DNA of 64,000 nt. Source: Photobacterium lutimaris. GTDB taxonomy: Bacteria; Pseudomonadota; Gammaproteobacteria; Enterobacterales; Vibrionaceae. Each line of letters starts with the position of its first letter. The first letter of the stretch is position 1. Of the stretch, positions 53,986 to 63,319 are shown in pieces. Both the position numbers and the translations under genes were made by a program. Location: positions 1,116,001-1,180,000 of the forward strand of contig NZ_PYMH01000001.1 in NCBI RefSeq assembly GCF_003025555.1, read 5' to 3'. Under the pieces are notes generated by a model, which was not told the origin of the DNA, searched no databases, and saw only the letters and a list, made by a program, of their open reading frames with translations.

Positions 53986-55107
53986 TTATTGGGCTCGAGT
54001 GATTTTGAATTTTGGTTTTGATTCTTCTTGTTTTTTAGGAAGCTCTTCACCTTTGAAGACTAATAAAGATCCAACGGCGATGATTCCTGAGCCAACGGCT
54101 ATCGCTACGACATACACCAGCCAGTTTTCAACGGCCAGCCAACCATAAAAACCTGAAATGGGTGCGCGGTTTACCGCCCCTAAACCCACCGCCATCGCTG
54201 CGCCGACAGCCGAACCGATAACGTTAACAATGATGATCTTGGGGTTCGCCAAGGCAAATGGGATCGCGCCTTCAGAAACACCAATCAGCCCCATTAAGGT
54301 CGATGCCTTACCTGCATCTTGTAAGGAGTGAGGAAAACGCTGTTTCCAAATGAGGGTTGCGACACCAATACCAATCGGTGGAATAATGATGGCGACTTGC
54401 GCGGCGGTATTAGGGTCATAGATACCAGAAGCTAGCATCGCCATGGCCGTTGTCACGGCTGCTTTGTTAATTGGACCACCGAGGTCAAAGCCAACCATGC
54501 CACCGACTACCGCTGCCAAGACAATTTTATTGCCATCAGACATACTCAATAGCCAGCTTTCCAAGCCACGGTTCATTGCTGCCAGTGGATCTCCGATGAT
54601 GTACATCATGACTAAACAAGCTAATAAAGTACCACCCACTGGAATAATGAAAATGGGGCCTGCCGAAGCGACAGATTTAGGCAGTTTTACTTTAGTGACC
54701 AGCAATTTGACGATATAACCTGCAATAAAGCCTGCAGCTAGGGCGCCAAGGAAACCGGTGCCCATTTCCTTTGCCAATAAGCCGGCGACCATACCAGGCG
54801 CTATACCCGGTTTATCTGCTATCGAGAAAGCAATATAACCGGCAACAACGGGAAGCATCAGGCTCAGTGCCAAGCCACCAAAACCATCAAATGCATGAAA
54901 CAAGCGAACAATGGCATTTGCGGCTTCGGCATGACTGCCATCCCAAATATTATCGATGCCATAAAAAGAGGCACCGATACGCGCTATCCCCATGATCACT
55001 GCCCCAGCAATGATCAATGGCAACATGTAGGAAACCCCAGTCATAATGGCTGTTTTTATTTCAGTTCCTACCGACTTTTCCTTTTTATTCATTGAAAATT
55101 TAGCCAT
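53986..55107 (-). CDS. PTS fructose-family permease domain IIC (system A)
   Basis: 373 residues, about nine transmembrane helices. The IIC pattern of the fructose/mannosylglycerate family is shown by MTGVSYMLPLIIAGAVIMG, VGFDLGGPINKAAV and LIGVSEGAIPFA. It carries and helps phosphorylate the incoming sugar. The start overlaps the end of IIB by eight bases. The C-terminus is a short basic tail. There is no IIA in this operon, so phosphate must come from the HPr-EI-IIA fusion at 56555. Confidence 0.9.
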   Translation of the reverse strand: MAKFSMNKKEKSVGTEIKTAIMTGVSYMLPLIIAGAVIMGIARIGASFYGIDNIWDGSHAEAANAIVRLFHAFDGFGGLALSLMLPVVAGYIAFSIADKPGIAPGMVAGLLAKEMGTGFLGALAAGFIAGYIVKLLVTKVKLPKSVASAGPIFIIPVGGTLLACLVMMYIIGDPLAAMNRGLESWLLSMSDGNKIVLAAVVGGMVGFDLGGPINKAAVTTAMAMLASGIYDPNTAAQVAIIIPPIGIGVATLIWKQRFPHSLQDAGKASTLMGLIGVSEGAIPFALANPKIIIVNVIGSAVGAAMAVGLGAVNRAPISGFYGWLAVENWLVYVVAIAVGSGIIAVGSLLVFKGEELPKKQEESKPKFKITRAQ

Positions 55108-55414
55108 TATTTATTTCCTCACATAATGCTTCAAACACTGCATTTCCATGTTTAATGGGATCAGCAACAGCACACTCTAAAACGGGTAAAGTAGTGAATC
55201 TTTCCTTTTTTGTAATGGCGACTTCAGCTGCAATAATACAACCATCAGCACGCGCTATATCTTCAGCGGTAATTTCATTTTCAATACCTAAACTACCCTG
55301 CGTTTCAACTTTTATCTCATGTCCTAATTCTTTGCCAACCATAGCTAGTGACTCTGCCGCCATATAGGTATGTGCCACGCCAGTTGGGCAAGCTGCTACA
55401 CAAACAAAATACAT
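55100..55414 (-). CDS. PTS fructose-family IIB protein (system A)
   Basis: 104 residues. The phosphorylated cysteine lies in VAACPTGVAHTYMAAE (Cys9), the standard fructose-IIB loop, and ETQGSLGIENEIT follows. It passes phosphate from IIA to the sugar on IIC. It overlaps IIC by eight bases. A terminator stands 36 bases before its start codon, so expression needs read-through or antitermination. Confidence 0.92.
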   Translation of the reverse strand: MYFVCVAACPTGVAHTYMAAESLAMVGKELGHEIKVETQGSLGIENEITAEDIARADGCIIAAEVAITKKERFTTLPVLECAVADPIKHGNAVFEALCEEINNG

Positions 55415-55982
55415 AATTAACCTCTTTAATTTTCACCTGGATTAAATAGAAAAAGCACAGCAAAGACATGAAGTCTTCCTGTGCTTTTATTCGCTTTATT
55501 TCTTGTTTTTTATCTAAAAGTTGTAGGTTGATTGTCTGATTAGAAGCGATTTGATATGGCAAGTAGATAGTTGAGGCACTCAGCTGAGTTTCCAAAGCAT
55601 ATGCAGCTGACGGATCACCCATACTACGCTGACAAGACAGCATCTGCGCAATTGACGAGTTATCACAACCACGCGATAAGGCATCAAAATCAACAACTTG
55701 AATACCAACGCGAGATTGGTGTTCAGCGATAGCAAGCAACTCACGAACAGGCTGTTTACCTGCTTTACGGAATGATAGTTGTTTAGTCACACTATCCCAC
55801 ACCCCGCACCACTGTTTAGCCAACGTATCGAGTTCATCAGTTTGATCATATTCAGTATGATTCAACTTTTCGATTTCTGGTGTTAAAGCAAGGCTAATAT
55901 TTTCAAGCATAGCAAGCATAGAAAAGAAACAATCTTTTCCTTTCACTGACGCTATACAAAAAAACAACACCACACGAAACAT
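55317..55982 (-). CDS. Leader ORF of PTS system A, unknown function
   Basis: From ATG 55982, with AGGTGA eight bases upstream, an open frame runs 221 codons through the terminator and about 100 bases into IIB. Residues 1 to about 165 look protein-like: a hydrophobic start, then a soluble, acidic-to-polar region containing TDELDTLAKQWCGVWDSV (48-65). The last 55 codons cover the terminator and IIB and are unlikely to be a natural C-terminus. A similar leader ORF precedes system B (63320). I know no family. It may be a small regulator, or only part of an attenuator. Confidence 0.35.
   Translation of the reverse strand: MFRVVLFFCIASVKGKDCFFSMLAMLENISLALTPEIEKLNHTEYDQTDELDTLAKQWCGVWDSVTKQLSFRKAGKQPVRELLAIAEHQSRVGIQVVDFDALSRGCDNSSIAQMLSCQRSMGDPSAAYALETQLSASTIYLPYQIASNQTINLQLLDKKQEIKRIKAQEDFMSLLCFFYLIQVKIKEVNYVFCLCSSLPNWRGTYLYGGRVTSYGWQRIRT
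55450..55488 (-). terminator. Intrinsic terminator in the leader of PTS system A
   Basis: AAAAGCACAG on the minus strand pairs perfectly with CTGTGCTTTT (10 bp), with an inner AGAC/GTCT extension, and is followed by a U tract. It lies between the leader ORF region and the IIB start codon, in the same position as the terminator at 63353 in system B. Confidence 0.85.
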
Positions 55983-56046
55983 TGATATCACCTAAACAAA
56001 TGTAAAGTTAACAAATAAATCCTAACAGTAATGTTATTATTCAGTC

Positions 56047-56062
56047 TAAGACAATGATCACA
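56047..56062 (-). promoter_or_regulatory. Weak CRP-like site before the PTS system A leader
   Basis: On the minus strand TGTGATCATTGTCTTA keeps one perfect CRP half (TGTGA) with the other half poor. About 30 bases downstream is TTACTGTTAGGATTT, which resembles TTACTGTATAAGATTT, the -10 region of system B. The two leaders thus look like diverged copies. Confidence 0.4.
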
Positions 56063-56161
56063 TTACAAGGAGTACGTATAAATAAACTTAAGTTATATAC
56101 AAAACATATTAATCACATGATTGAATTATCATCCCACGTTTAATTCACACTAAATTAAATC

Positions 56162-56506
56162 TTATAAAATGGCCGTTCTTTCATCCGCTTTTGATTTCAA
56201 TTTAAGAAGTAAAACAATACTAGAAAGAACCAGTGTAATACCATTGCCAAGCATAAGCGGAAGATCATGTGATAGCAGCCCGTAAATAAGCCAACACAAA
56301 ATTCCAAACACGAACAAAACATACATGGTTAATGATATACCCTCTGTATCTTTCGTCTTGATGGTATGCAGCACCTGAGGGAGAAAGGACAGGGTTGTAC
56401 ACGCTGCAGCGACGCTACCCAACATGGTTGGGTGTTCAATCATCACAGGCAAACCGATAGCCAAAATTGTCATCACGACTAATACATTCAACGATATTAC
56501 TTTCAT
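56162..56506 (-). CDS. SemiSWEET-type sugar transporter
   Basis: 114 residues. Three helices with the PQ-loop motif SFLPQVLHTIKTKDTEGIS and GILCWLIYGLLSHDLP match bacterial SemiSWEETs, which dimerise to form a sugar channel. The usual length is about 90 residues, which would start at M22 (56443, MIEHPTMLGSV). The annotated frame adds a hydrophobic segment MKVISLNVLVVMTILAIG that could be an extra helix or unused. Neither start has a strong ribosome site. It follows the HPr-EI-IIA gene by 48 bases on the same strand, so a role in moving the same sugar is likely. Confidence 0.8.
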   Translation of the reverse strand: MKVISLNVLVVMTILAIGLPVMIEHPTMLGSVAAACTTLSFLPQVLHTIKTKDTEGISLTMYVLFVFGILCWLIYGLLSHDLPLMLGNGITLVLSSIVLLLKLKSKADERTAIL

Positions 56507-56554
56507 CTTTTTCTAATCCAATTGTGATTCAATCGAATCACTTGTTCCTATAAC

Positions 56555-59128
56555 TTATGCCACTTGCTCGTACAGTACGCCTTTTAGAAGGGATACCGTA
56601 TTTACTGCCGTATTTTGAGTCATTGCCAATCGAACATCTTCTCGCTCTGCATGATCTAACCCAGTTTCACTCTGCATTAGTGCTTCTCGAAAGTCGCGAT
56701 GCATCAGCTTTCGGGCCAGCTTAGAGAAAATACTCATGTGAGTGCCTTCTTTGTCATGACTAGAGATGGTTAACATGATCACCGTCGAAACTGTCTCACC
56801 GTCGGCTTCATTCCAGACAATAGGCTTAGCGAGGTGCGCAATTGAGATGCTGTTATGGCTCACCGCGTCTGATTTACAGTGCGGAACAGCCACACCGAAA
56901 CCCAAAGAGGTTGCAAAAATTGCTTCTCTTTCCCAGATTGCCTGCTCAACTGAGCCAGCACTATCAGTTCTACCCTGCACTTCTAAATTATCCGTTAGCT
57001 GCTTAATCACACCGGCTTTATCAAGCGCATCGCACTCAATGACCAGTTGCTCATCTAAAATTTCAGGGGAAATCTGCTGCTGCCAAAACTGATCAATTTG
57101 TGCTTTGACTTGTTCGACGGTCGCGAGAGCACATACCTTTTCAAGCAGACCCCGACATGAAGCAAATTCAAGCGCCGCCAAGTCGGCACGGCGTTGAACA
57201 ATGTTCGGTGAAGACAAGCTAATTTCGTCAAATCCCATTGCCAACAGTAACGGTAATGCTCTTCTATCACTTGCCATTTCGCCGCAAATCCCCAGCTCAA
57301 CACCTGATTTCTTCGCCACTTTCGCGATATCGTGAAGGAAGGCAATAAAGCCAGGATGGAGGCTGTCATATAGCGCTGAGACTTTCCGGTTACCGCGATC
57401 ACAAGCCATGAAATATTGGGTAAGGTCATTACTTCCCACTGAGATGAAATCAATCATATCGGCAACTTTTTCGATCATATAACGAGCAGAGGGGACTTCG
57501 ACCATGATCCCTAACCGCCATTGTCCGGTTGAAACACCTTCAGCATGAAGCTGATCTTCACATTGCTTACACAACTGATTAATCCATTGCACCTCTTCTA
57601 CACAAGCAATCATAGGGATCATAATATTGACCACACCATGGCAAGATGCCCTTAGCAAAGCACGGATCTGACTCTCAACCATCGACTGATATTGTGGATA
57701 CATCCGCACCGCTCGATAGCCAAGAAATGGGTTCTCTTCTTCAGGCAGTTCCAAGTACGGTAAGGGTTTATCACCACCGATATCAAGGGTTCGGATAATC
57801 ACAGTTTTGCCTGCCGCTGCATCGATCACTTCGCGGTATACCTCATACTGCTCATCTTCACTTGGCGCTTTTTCTTGATCCATAAAGAGCATTTCAGTAC
57901 GGAACAGTCCGATCCCTTCAGCCCCGCGATCAAATGCGCTACCTGCTTCGAGACCAACTGCGATATTGGCGTACAAGGCCAAGGGATGACCATCTCTACT
58001 TTGCCCTTTACTCGTCACAAAAGGGGTTAACAGTGCGTCTTTCGCAACCTGCTTACGCTGTTCTAACCGATAGAACTGCGTAACCTTGTCATTAGGATCG
58101 CGGATCAAACAGCCATAGCGCGCATCGAGTATCAGAATATTTGCGTTGTGGGAAAAAGCTTCTGCCCCCTCAACGGCGGTAAGCACCGGAATACCAAATG
58201 AACGAGCCAAAATAACGGTGTGGGATGTCTGCCCTGCTTCAGCGAGTACTAGCCCTTTTAGCCAGTGCTTATCCAGCGCCAAGAATTCGCTCGGTGTTAG
58301 GTTGTCAGCGATCAAGATACTGTCTTCAGATAAAGTCACAGGCTGCTGTAATGCCTTTCCAACTACCAAACTTGCCAACCTTGTACACAAGTCATCAATA
58401 TCGAGGGCACGCTCACGCATATAGTTACTTTGGCTCTTAAGCATCGGGGCTTTCAGCTCATCAGATGCCTGCGCGATGGCAAGAATAGGGGTTGCCTGCT
58501 GGCTATATTTGGCCAGTGTTTCGCTAAATAAGCTATCCCCTGCCATTTGTGAGTGAGCTTTAAGAATCGTCAACTCTTCATGGCTATCAGTTGCTTCAGC
58601 CTGGGATACCGCCTCTTCAAGTTGCTGGCAAAGTATAAACAATGCTTTGGTCAAGACAGCACCTGTACTGCCAGTGCATGCAAATTCAGCATTCTCTGCA
58701 ACTTGATGTAAGTCCACCTGACTACAAGCCACAGGTCGTCCCTTACCAATACCAGTAGACACGACAGTGCCACGCACATGCGTTGGTTCTGCTTTGATCA
58801 GCGAAACCGGTAATGGCTGATTTACATCAACAGCAACGCTCTCTAACGGCCCATCACAATGAGCAAAATCGTTATCAATGAATAATTTCAGCGCGTCACA
58901 CGCCGCCTGTTCATCTTCACCGTCAAAAATAAACTGGCACTCATCCCCCAATACAGCATCTGCACCCACCAGTGACAGCACACTTTTGGCGTCTGCTTTT
59001 GTCCCTTTGCTTTTATTCAATAAGGTGATCTGGCAACCGAAAGGTTTAGCTCGGTTCTCTATTTCTGCCGCTGGTCTGGCATGGATGCCATTTTCCAGTG
59101 GGTTGGTAAATTCAAATGATTTAGTCAT
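56555..59128 (-). CDS. PTS multiphosphoryl transfer protein, HPr-EI-IIA fusion
   Basis: 857 residues in three parts: HPr (1-90, phosphorylated His16 in NGIHARPA), enzyme I (about 118-690, His303 in EAGQTSHTVIL, GGDKPLPYL, and Cys615 in GICGEMASD) and fructose-type IIA (about 693-857, His750 in GVAVPHCKSD). The same order is found in E. coli FryA/PtsA. It carries phosphate from phosphoenolpyruvate to IIB in one chain, without the general PTS proteins. As the only IIA in the locus it probably serves both IIB/IIC pairs. AAGGGG lies before the ATG. Confidence 0.95.
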   Translation of the reverse strand: MTKSFEFTNPLENGIHARPAAEIENRAKPFGCQITLLNKSKGTKADAKSVLSLVGADAVLGDECQFIFDGEDEQAACDALKLFIDNDFAHCDGPLESVAVDVNQPLPVSLIKAEPTHVRGTVVSTGIGKGRPVACSQVDLHQVAENAEFACTGSTGAVLTKALFILCQQLEEAVSQAEATDSHEELTILKAHSQMAGDSLFSETLAKYSQQATPILAIAQASDELKAPMLKSQSNYMRERALDIDDLCTRLASLVVGKALQQPVTLSEDSILIADNLTPSEFLALDKHWLKGLVLAEAGQTSHTVILARSFGIPVLTAVEGAEAFSHNANILILDARYGCLIRDPNDKVTQFYRLEQRKQVAKDALLTPFVTSKGQSRDGHPLALYANIAVGLEAGSAFDRGAEGIGLFRTEMLFMDQEKAPSEDEQYEVYREVIDAAAGKTVIIRTLDIGGDKPLPYLELPEEENPFLGYRAVRMYPQYQSMVESQIRALLRASCHGVVNIMIPMIACVEEVQWINQLCKQCEDQLHAEGVSTGQWRLGIMVEVPSARYMIEKVADMIDFISVGSNDLTQYFMACDRGNRKVSALYDSLHPGFIAFLHDIAKVAKKSGVELGICGEMASDRRALPLLLAMGFDEISLSSPNIVQRRADLAALEFASCRGLLEKVCALATVEQVKAQIDQFWQQQISPEILDEQLVIECDALDKAGVIKQLTDNLEVQGRTDSAGSVEQAIWEREAIFATSLGFGVAVPHCKSDAVSHNSISIAHLAKPIVWNEADGETVSTVIMLTISSHDKEGTHMSIFSKLARKLMHRDFREALMQSETGLDHAEREDVRLAMTQNTAVNTVSLLKGVLYEQVA

Positions 59129-59205
59129 GATTGCCCCTTCGGGATTATCCGATATTTGCTATTCGATCTTTTTTATTCGATACAATTTTTGGGTGTAGAA
59201 GACCA

Positions 59206-59233
59206 CTCACCCGAGCTTTGCGACTTGGGTGAG
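59206..59233. other. Hairpin between the mannosidase gene and the HPr-EI-IIA gene
   Basis: CTCACCCGAG pairs with CTTGGGTGAG (one G-U) around an 8-base loop, 20 bases after the mannosidase stop codon. It has no adjacent U tract and may partly terminate or protect the upstream message. Confidence 0.5.
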
Positions 59234-59253
59234 AGGTAAACTGATTATGTGGA

Positions 59254-61878
59254 TTATTTCCTCAAGCGCAGGCCAAGCATCCCATGTGCCGGAACAACAG
59301 ACTCTGCGGTTATGTCACCGACAATGCGCTCCATGCCATCAACTTGCTGAACTTTCCAGCCGGCTGGGAGTTCACCGAGAGCCACGGCTTCCGTGCCTAC
59401 ATTCATTAACCTGACAATCACACTTTGAGTGTCGTCTTCACAGATCTTGACTGCGCTTACTGTGACTGATGGTTGATTCAGAGCTAATAAACTGTACGCT
59501 TCTGGAGCCGTGAACATTGGCGGCGCAATCATAAACCGCTGCACTACACCGTTATGCAGAGTTAATGGTTTGCTCAACCACTCCTTGACGCGTTGACATA
59601 ACCCAGCGTCGTAGGCACTACCACTGAATGGATAAAGCGCCAAGCGGAACGACAGTGATTGTTGAAGCTGGGAATCTGGACTTGCGTCCGGCAGCCCAGA
59701 TAAGCGTCCAGGGCGGTATTTCAGATCCGGTTTACCAACAAAACCCATGGCTCGGAACAAGGTAATGGCAATCGAGTCATCGTATTGTTGATATTCACGA
59801 ATACCATCCGTCATCACAGCGAGCCCGCCCTGTAAAGTTTCGCCCGCGACAACACTCTGCATCGGGTAAATAGGCATCGGGCAAGAGGTCCATTGCTGTT
59901 GTTGCCACAGCGACAACGCTGACTCGTCATTACCTCGCTGAATTAGCCCGATGGGTTGATCCGCAATACTTTGGGCACGAGCAAAATCACCATTCACATG
60001 TAGCTGAAGCCTGTGATCGTTAACGTGGTTATCAATTTCAATCGCAATATCGAGTTGCTCACTGCCCTTCGCCAGCCCCAACACAACATCTAAGCTTTGT
60101 TTTACTGAACAACGCTGCTCAGCGCGCTCGGATAAATCCGCTGGTAACGTCGCGTGGTAAGTGATGCGAACTTCAGATCTCAGTGGTCCATGGCAAACTC
60201 TGATGTTCTCAGCTTCGGTGTTAAAACCAACGTGATAGTCGGCATGTGGCTCAGAAAAATCATAATTATCCCCATCATCACCACCATCTACCAAGGTTAA
60301 GAGATCATGCCAATACTGGCCGCTAACCAAGCAGCTTAGGCTTACAGTGCCATGCATATCGACACTGACTGACAAAGCGTCGTTGGCAATAGTGACCGAC
60401 TCTTCTTTCTCGGCTTGAGATTCTGCTTCCGCCTTTTCAGGACCCGCTTCCTCTGCGTCAGCTAAGCGCTCGATTTTTAGGTTACGGTAGCCACAAGCAG
60501 GTAAGCCTTCTAGAGAGACTAAGACGGTATGGCGGTACCAAGATCGGAAACGCTCATCACCAAGGGTGGTTGGATCTTGAACAATGGCATTGATATCCAC
60601 CAACTCACAATCGATAGACTGCGTTGCTACCCTTTGCTCACCGTCGTAAACAGTAAACTGGCGTGTCGGCAATACCAGTTCCAGCTCAAGTTGAACATTA
60701 CGACTATAAGGCAGTGGGTTGAAAACCAATACATACTCACCGTCTTTGCCTTTGGTTGACGAATCAGCCAATTGCTTGAGTGTGATTTCCTTCAGTCGTT
60801 CAGCGTTTTCACGGACAGCCTGAATACGGGCCTTCACCTGACTATTCACCGAGTCAGTATTGCACCCCCCGATTGAGTCATGAGCATGGCTCTGCATTAA
60901 CTGTTTCCAGTTTTTCTCCATCAAACCATACGGGTACTTCAGGCCAAACTGATTAGCGACCGTCAACAACGGCTCAAGCTGATTGATCAGCAGGTTTTCT
61001 ACATCACTATTTAGCTTTTTAATATCGTAGCGGGTGGAATAAATGCCTCGGTGAATACGGCTGTATTTGCCATACAACATTTCACTTTCAATCACAGGTA
61101 ACGTCCCCGTTGCCGTGCTGGCAAAATAGTCCTCAAAACTGCACAGTTGGTATTGATAAGGGCGTGTTTCATTCGCCTGATTAATCGCCTCTACCGTTTC
61201 TGTTTGCCACGGCTTCTGATCGTGCCCACCCATAAACAAGAAATTCTCGCGCTCCCCAGGCCAGAAACGCTCAGTCATTTTCTGGTCAATACCGTCGAGG
61301 TGCGTATCCATGGCTTTCATGCCTTGGAAAGCGCTATAACCAAACTCCAGTACAGCCGTGGTCACGTTACTTCCATCCGGTGCACGCCAAACAAACTCGG
61401 TATTCGCGCAAATCCCTTCCCAAATCCCGCGCCAGAACACACACTTGTCGATGTTGAAATGCTGTAGGAGCTGAGGTAGCTGCTCGCTTTGCCCAAATGA
61501 ATCAGGTACATAACCCACCTTCATTACCCCGCCAAATCGCTCTGCATCACGGCAGCCCCATAACAAATTTCTAATTTGTGACTCACCATGAACAACGCAT
61601 TGATCTGTCTGGGTGTACCAAGGGCCGACCAACAACTTACCCGACTCAACCAGTGCTTTGACCCTATCCGTATCTTCAGGCACAACACTCAAGTAATCTT
61701 CGAGCATCACCGACTGACCATCGAGCACAAAACAAGGTAACCCGTCATCATTCTCTAGTTGTTCTAACATTTGCTGCATCGTAAACACCAGCAGCACTTG
61801 AGATTCCTCCGTACTGAAATACCATTCACGATCCCAGTGAGTATGAGGAACTATGTATGCTTTCTTATTCGTTGACAT
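59254..61878 (-). CDS. mngB: GH38 alpha-mannosidase, probable mannosylglycerate hydrolase
   Basis: 874 residues of glycoside hydrolase family 38. The metal and active-site segments are PHTHWDREWYFS (11-22) and VGYVPDSFGQSEQLP, where Asp126 is the predicted nucleophile. No signal peptide, so it is cytoplasmic and acts on a sugar imported and phosphorylated by the PTS. In E. coli MngB cleaves 2-O-(6-phospho-alpha-mannosyl)-D-glycerate. Adjacent to IIC after 10 bases and oriented with IIB/IIC, it fits that role. ATG 61878 follows GAGG at eight bases; a GTG before it is less likely. Confidence 0.9.
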   Translation of the reverse strand: MSTNKKAYIVPHTHWDREWYFSTEESQVLLVFTMQQMLEQLENDDGLPCFVLDGQSVMLEDYLSVVPEDTDRVKALVESGKLLVGPWYTQTDQCVVHGESQIRNLLWGCRDAERFGGVMKVGYVPDSFGQSEQLPQLLQHFNIDKCVFWRGIWEGICANTEFVWRAPDGSNVTTAVLEFGYSAFQGMKAMDTHLDGIDQKMTERFWPGERENFLFMGGHDQKPWQTETVEAINQANETRPYQYQLCSFEDYFASTATGTLPVIESEMLYGKYSRIHRGIYSTRYDIKKLNSDVENLLINQLEPLLTVANQFGLKYPYGLMEKNWKQLMQSHAHDSIGGCNTDSVNSQVKARIQAVRENAERLKEITLKQLADSSTKGKDGEYVLVFNPLPYSRNVQLELELVLPTRQFTVYDGEQRVATQSIDCELVDINAIVQDPTTLGDERFRSWYRHTVLVSLEGLPACGYRNLKIERLADAEEAGPEKAEAESQAEKEESVTIANDALSVSVDMHGTVSLSCLVSGQYWHDLLTLVDGGDDGDNYDFSEPHADYHVGFNTEAENIRVCHGPLRSEVRITYHATLPADLSERAEQRCSVKQSLDVVLGLAKGSEQLDIAIEIDNHVNDHRLQLHVNGDFARAQSIADQPIGLIQRGNDESALSLWQQQQWTSCPMPIYPMQSVVAGETLQGGLAVMTDGIREYQQYDDSIAITLFRAMGFVGKPDLKYRPGRLSGLPDASPDSQLQQSLSFRLALYPFSGSAYDAGLCQRVKEWLSKPLTLHNGVVQRFMIAPPMFTAPEAYSLLALNQPSVTVSAVKICEDDTQSVIVRLMNVGTEAVALGELPAGWKVQQVDGMERIVGDITAESVVPAHGMLGLRLRK

Positions 61879-61888
61879 CACAATGACC

Positions 61889-62983
61889 TCAAGCTGATTT
61901 TGCTGTCTGCGGTTGAACTTCAGCTGCTGCTGATTGCTTATTGAATTGTCGCTTCATCAATAGCGTGGTCGAGACCGCCACAAAGGCGACACCAGTCGCG
62001 ATAGAAATGAGGTATAAGAAGAAGTTGGACGACAGAATAAGAGCAAGAATACCTGCAGCTGGCGCCTGAACAATCGAATCAAACATGATCACCATCGATG
62101 CGGAAATCGCACTGCCGATAGTATTAATAATGATCAAAGCAGGATTGGCTAAGATAAATGGTATGGCTCCCTCACTGATACCAACACAGGACATCATCAG
62201 GGCAGCACGGCCATTCTCTTGTAACTCTTTGCTGTAATACTGCTTAGCAATAATCGTGGATAAACCAATACCAAACGGTGCTATCATGATGGCGATATGT
62301 GACGCTGTCACTGGCTCAAAGATACCTTGGGCAAACAAGCCTAGGCTGACGGTAATTGCCGCTTTGTTAATTGGTCCTCCCAAATCAAACCCGACCATGG
62401 CACCTAACACGGCAGCCATCAGTACTTTATTACCACCGGACATACCTACCAACCAGTTTTCCAAACCGGTATTAAGGGCGATAAGCGGATAGCCAACAAT
62501 ATATTTCATCACAAAGAGGACGATAGCAGTACCAATCAACGGAATGATGACCATAGGTAACAGACTGCGGAACTCTTTTGGCAGTTTGATATTCGCCAGC
62601 ATCCAGCGAACCAAGTAACCCACCATCAAACCGCCGAGCAATGCCCCTAAGAAGCCCATTTGCATGTCACGCGCCAGCATACCAGCAATTAAACCCGGAG
62701 CTATAGCTGGTTTTCCGGCTAAACCAAAACCAACAAAAGCGGCAATAACAGGGAATAACAATGTCAGACCATATAAACCAAATGTTTTCAAATCATTAAT
62801 TAACTGTGCAGCTAAAGAGTTGCTTTCATTTAAATCAACACCGGTTATAGTTTCAAATAAAGAGCCGAAAGCCAGCATCATACCACCAGCCACAATAACT
62901 GGTATCATATATGACACGCCGGTCATTAGTGCTTCACGTAATTTATCTAGCTCTGTTTTTTCTTTTTTAAGTAGTAGGGCCAT
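61889..62983 (-). CDS. PTS fructose-family permease domain IIC (system B)
   Basis: 364 residues, about nine helices. Parallels to the system A IIC are exact in order: MTGVSYMIPVIVAGGMMLA, VGFDLGGPINKAAI and CVGISEGAIPFILANPALI. Probably imports mannosylglycerate or a related alpha-mannoside, given the GH38 enzyme that follows. AAGGATAA lies before the ATG. It follows IIB by 11 bases. Confidence 0.9.
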   Translation of the reverse strand: MALLLKKEKTELDKLREALMTGVSYMIPVIVAGGMMLAFGSLFETITGVDLNESNSLAAQLINDLKTFGLYGLTLLFPVIAAFVGFGLAGKPAIAPGLIAGMLARDMQMGFLGALLGGLMVGYLVRWMLANIKLPKEFRSLLPMVIIPLIGTAIVLFVMKYIVGYPLIALNTGLENWLVGMSGGNKVLMAAVLGAMVGFDLGGPINKAAITVSLGLFAQGIFEPVTASHIAIMIAPFGIGLSTIIAKQYYSKELQENGRAALMMSCVGISEGAIPFILANPALIIINTIGSAISASMVIMFDSIVQAPAAGILALILSSNFFLYLISIATGVAFVAVSTTLLMKRQFNKQSAAAEVQPQTAKSA

Positions 62984-62994
62984 GGTAATTATCC

Positions 62995-63309
62995 TTAATT
63001 ATTATTGATTAAATGCATCATGGTTTCATACACAGCATCAGGCCGTTTAATAGGGTCAGCAACCGCACATTCCAAAATAGTCAGTGGCTCAAACCTATCC
63101 ATACCTTCCACAGCAACTTCTGCGGCAATGATCGCGCCGTTAGCACGTGCGATATCATCCACGGTGATCTCATTATCTATACCTGTACTGCCTTGGGTTT
63201 CTACTTTCACTTCCCAACCACGCTCTTTCCCCAGCACTTCAAGCGCTTCTGCTGCCATATAGGTGTGGGCAATTCCAGTTGGGCACGCTGCTACACAAAC
63301 GATATACAT
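62995..63309 (-). CDS. PTS fructose-family IIB protein (system B)
   Basis: 104 residues from ATG 63309, which has GAGG a few bases upstream. The phospho-cysteine is Cys9 in VAACPTGIAHTYMAAE, identical in form to system A, and ETQGSTGIDNEIT follows. An in-frame extension upstream to 63366 would run through the terminator and is rejected. Position and sequence make the two IIB genes paralogs. Confidence 0.92.
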   Translation of the reverse strand: MYIVCVAACPTGIAHTYMAAEALEVLGKERGWEVKVETQGSTGIDNEITVDDIARANGAIIAAEVAVEGMDRFEPLTILECAVADPIKRPDAVYETMMHLINNN

Positions 63310-63319
63310 ATTGACCTCG

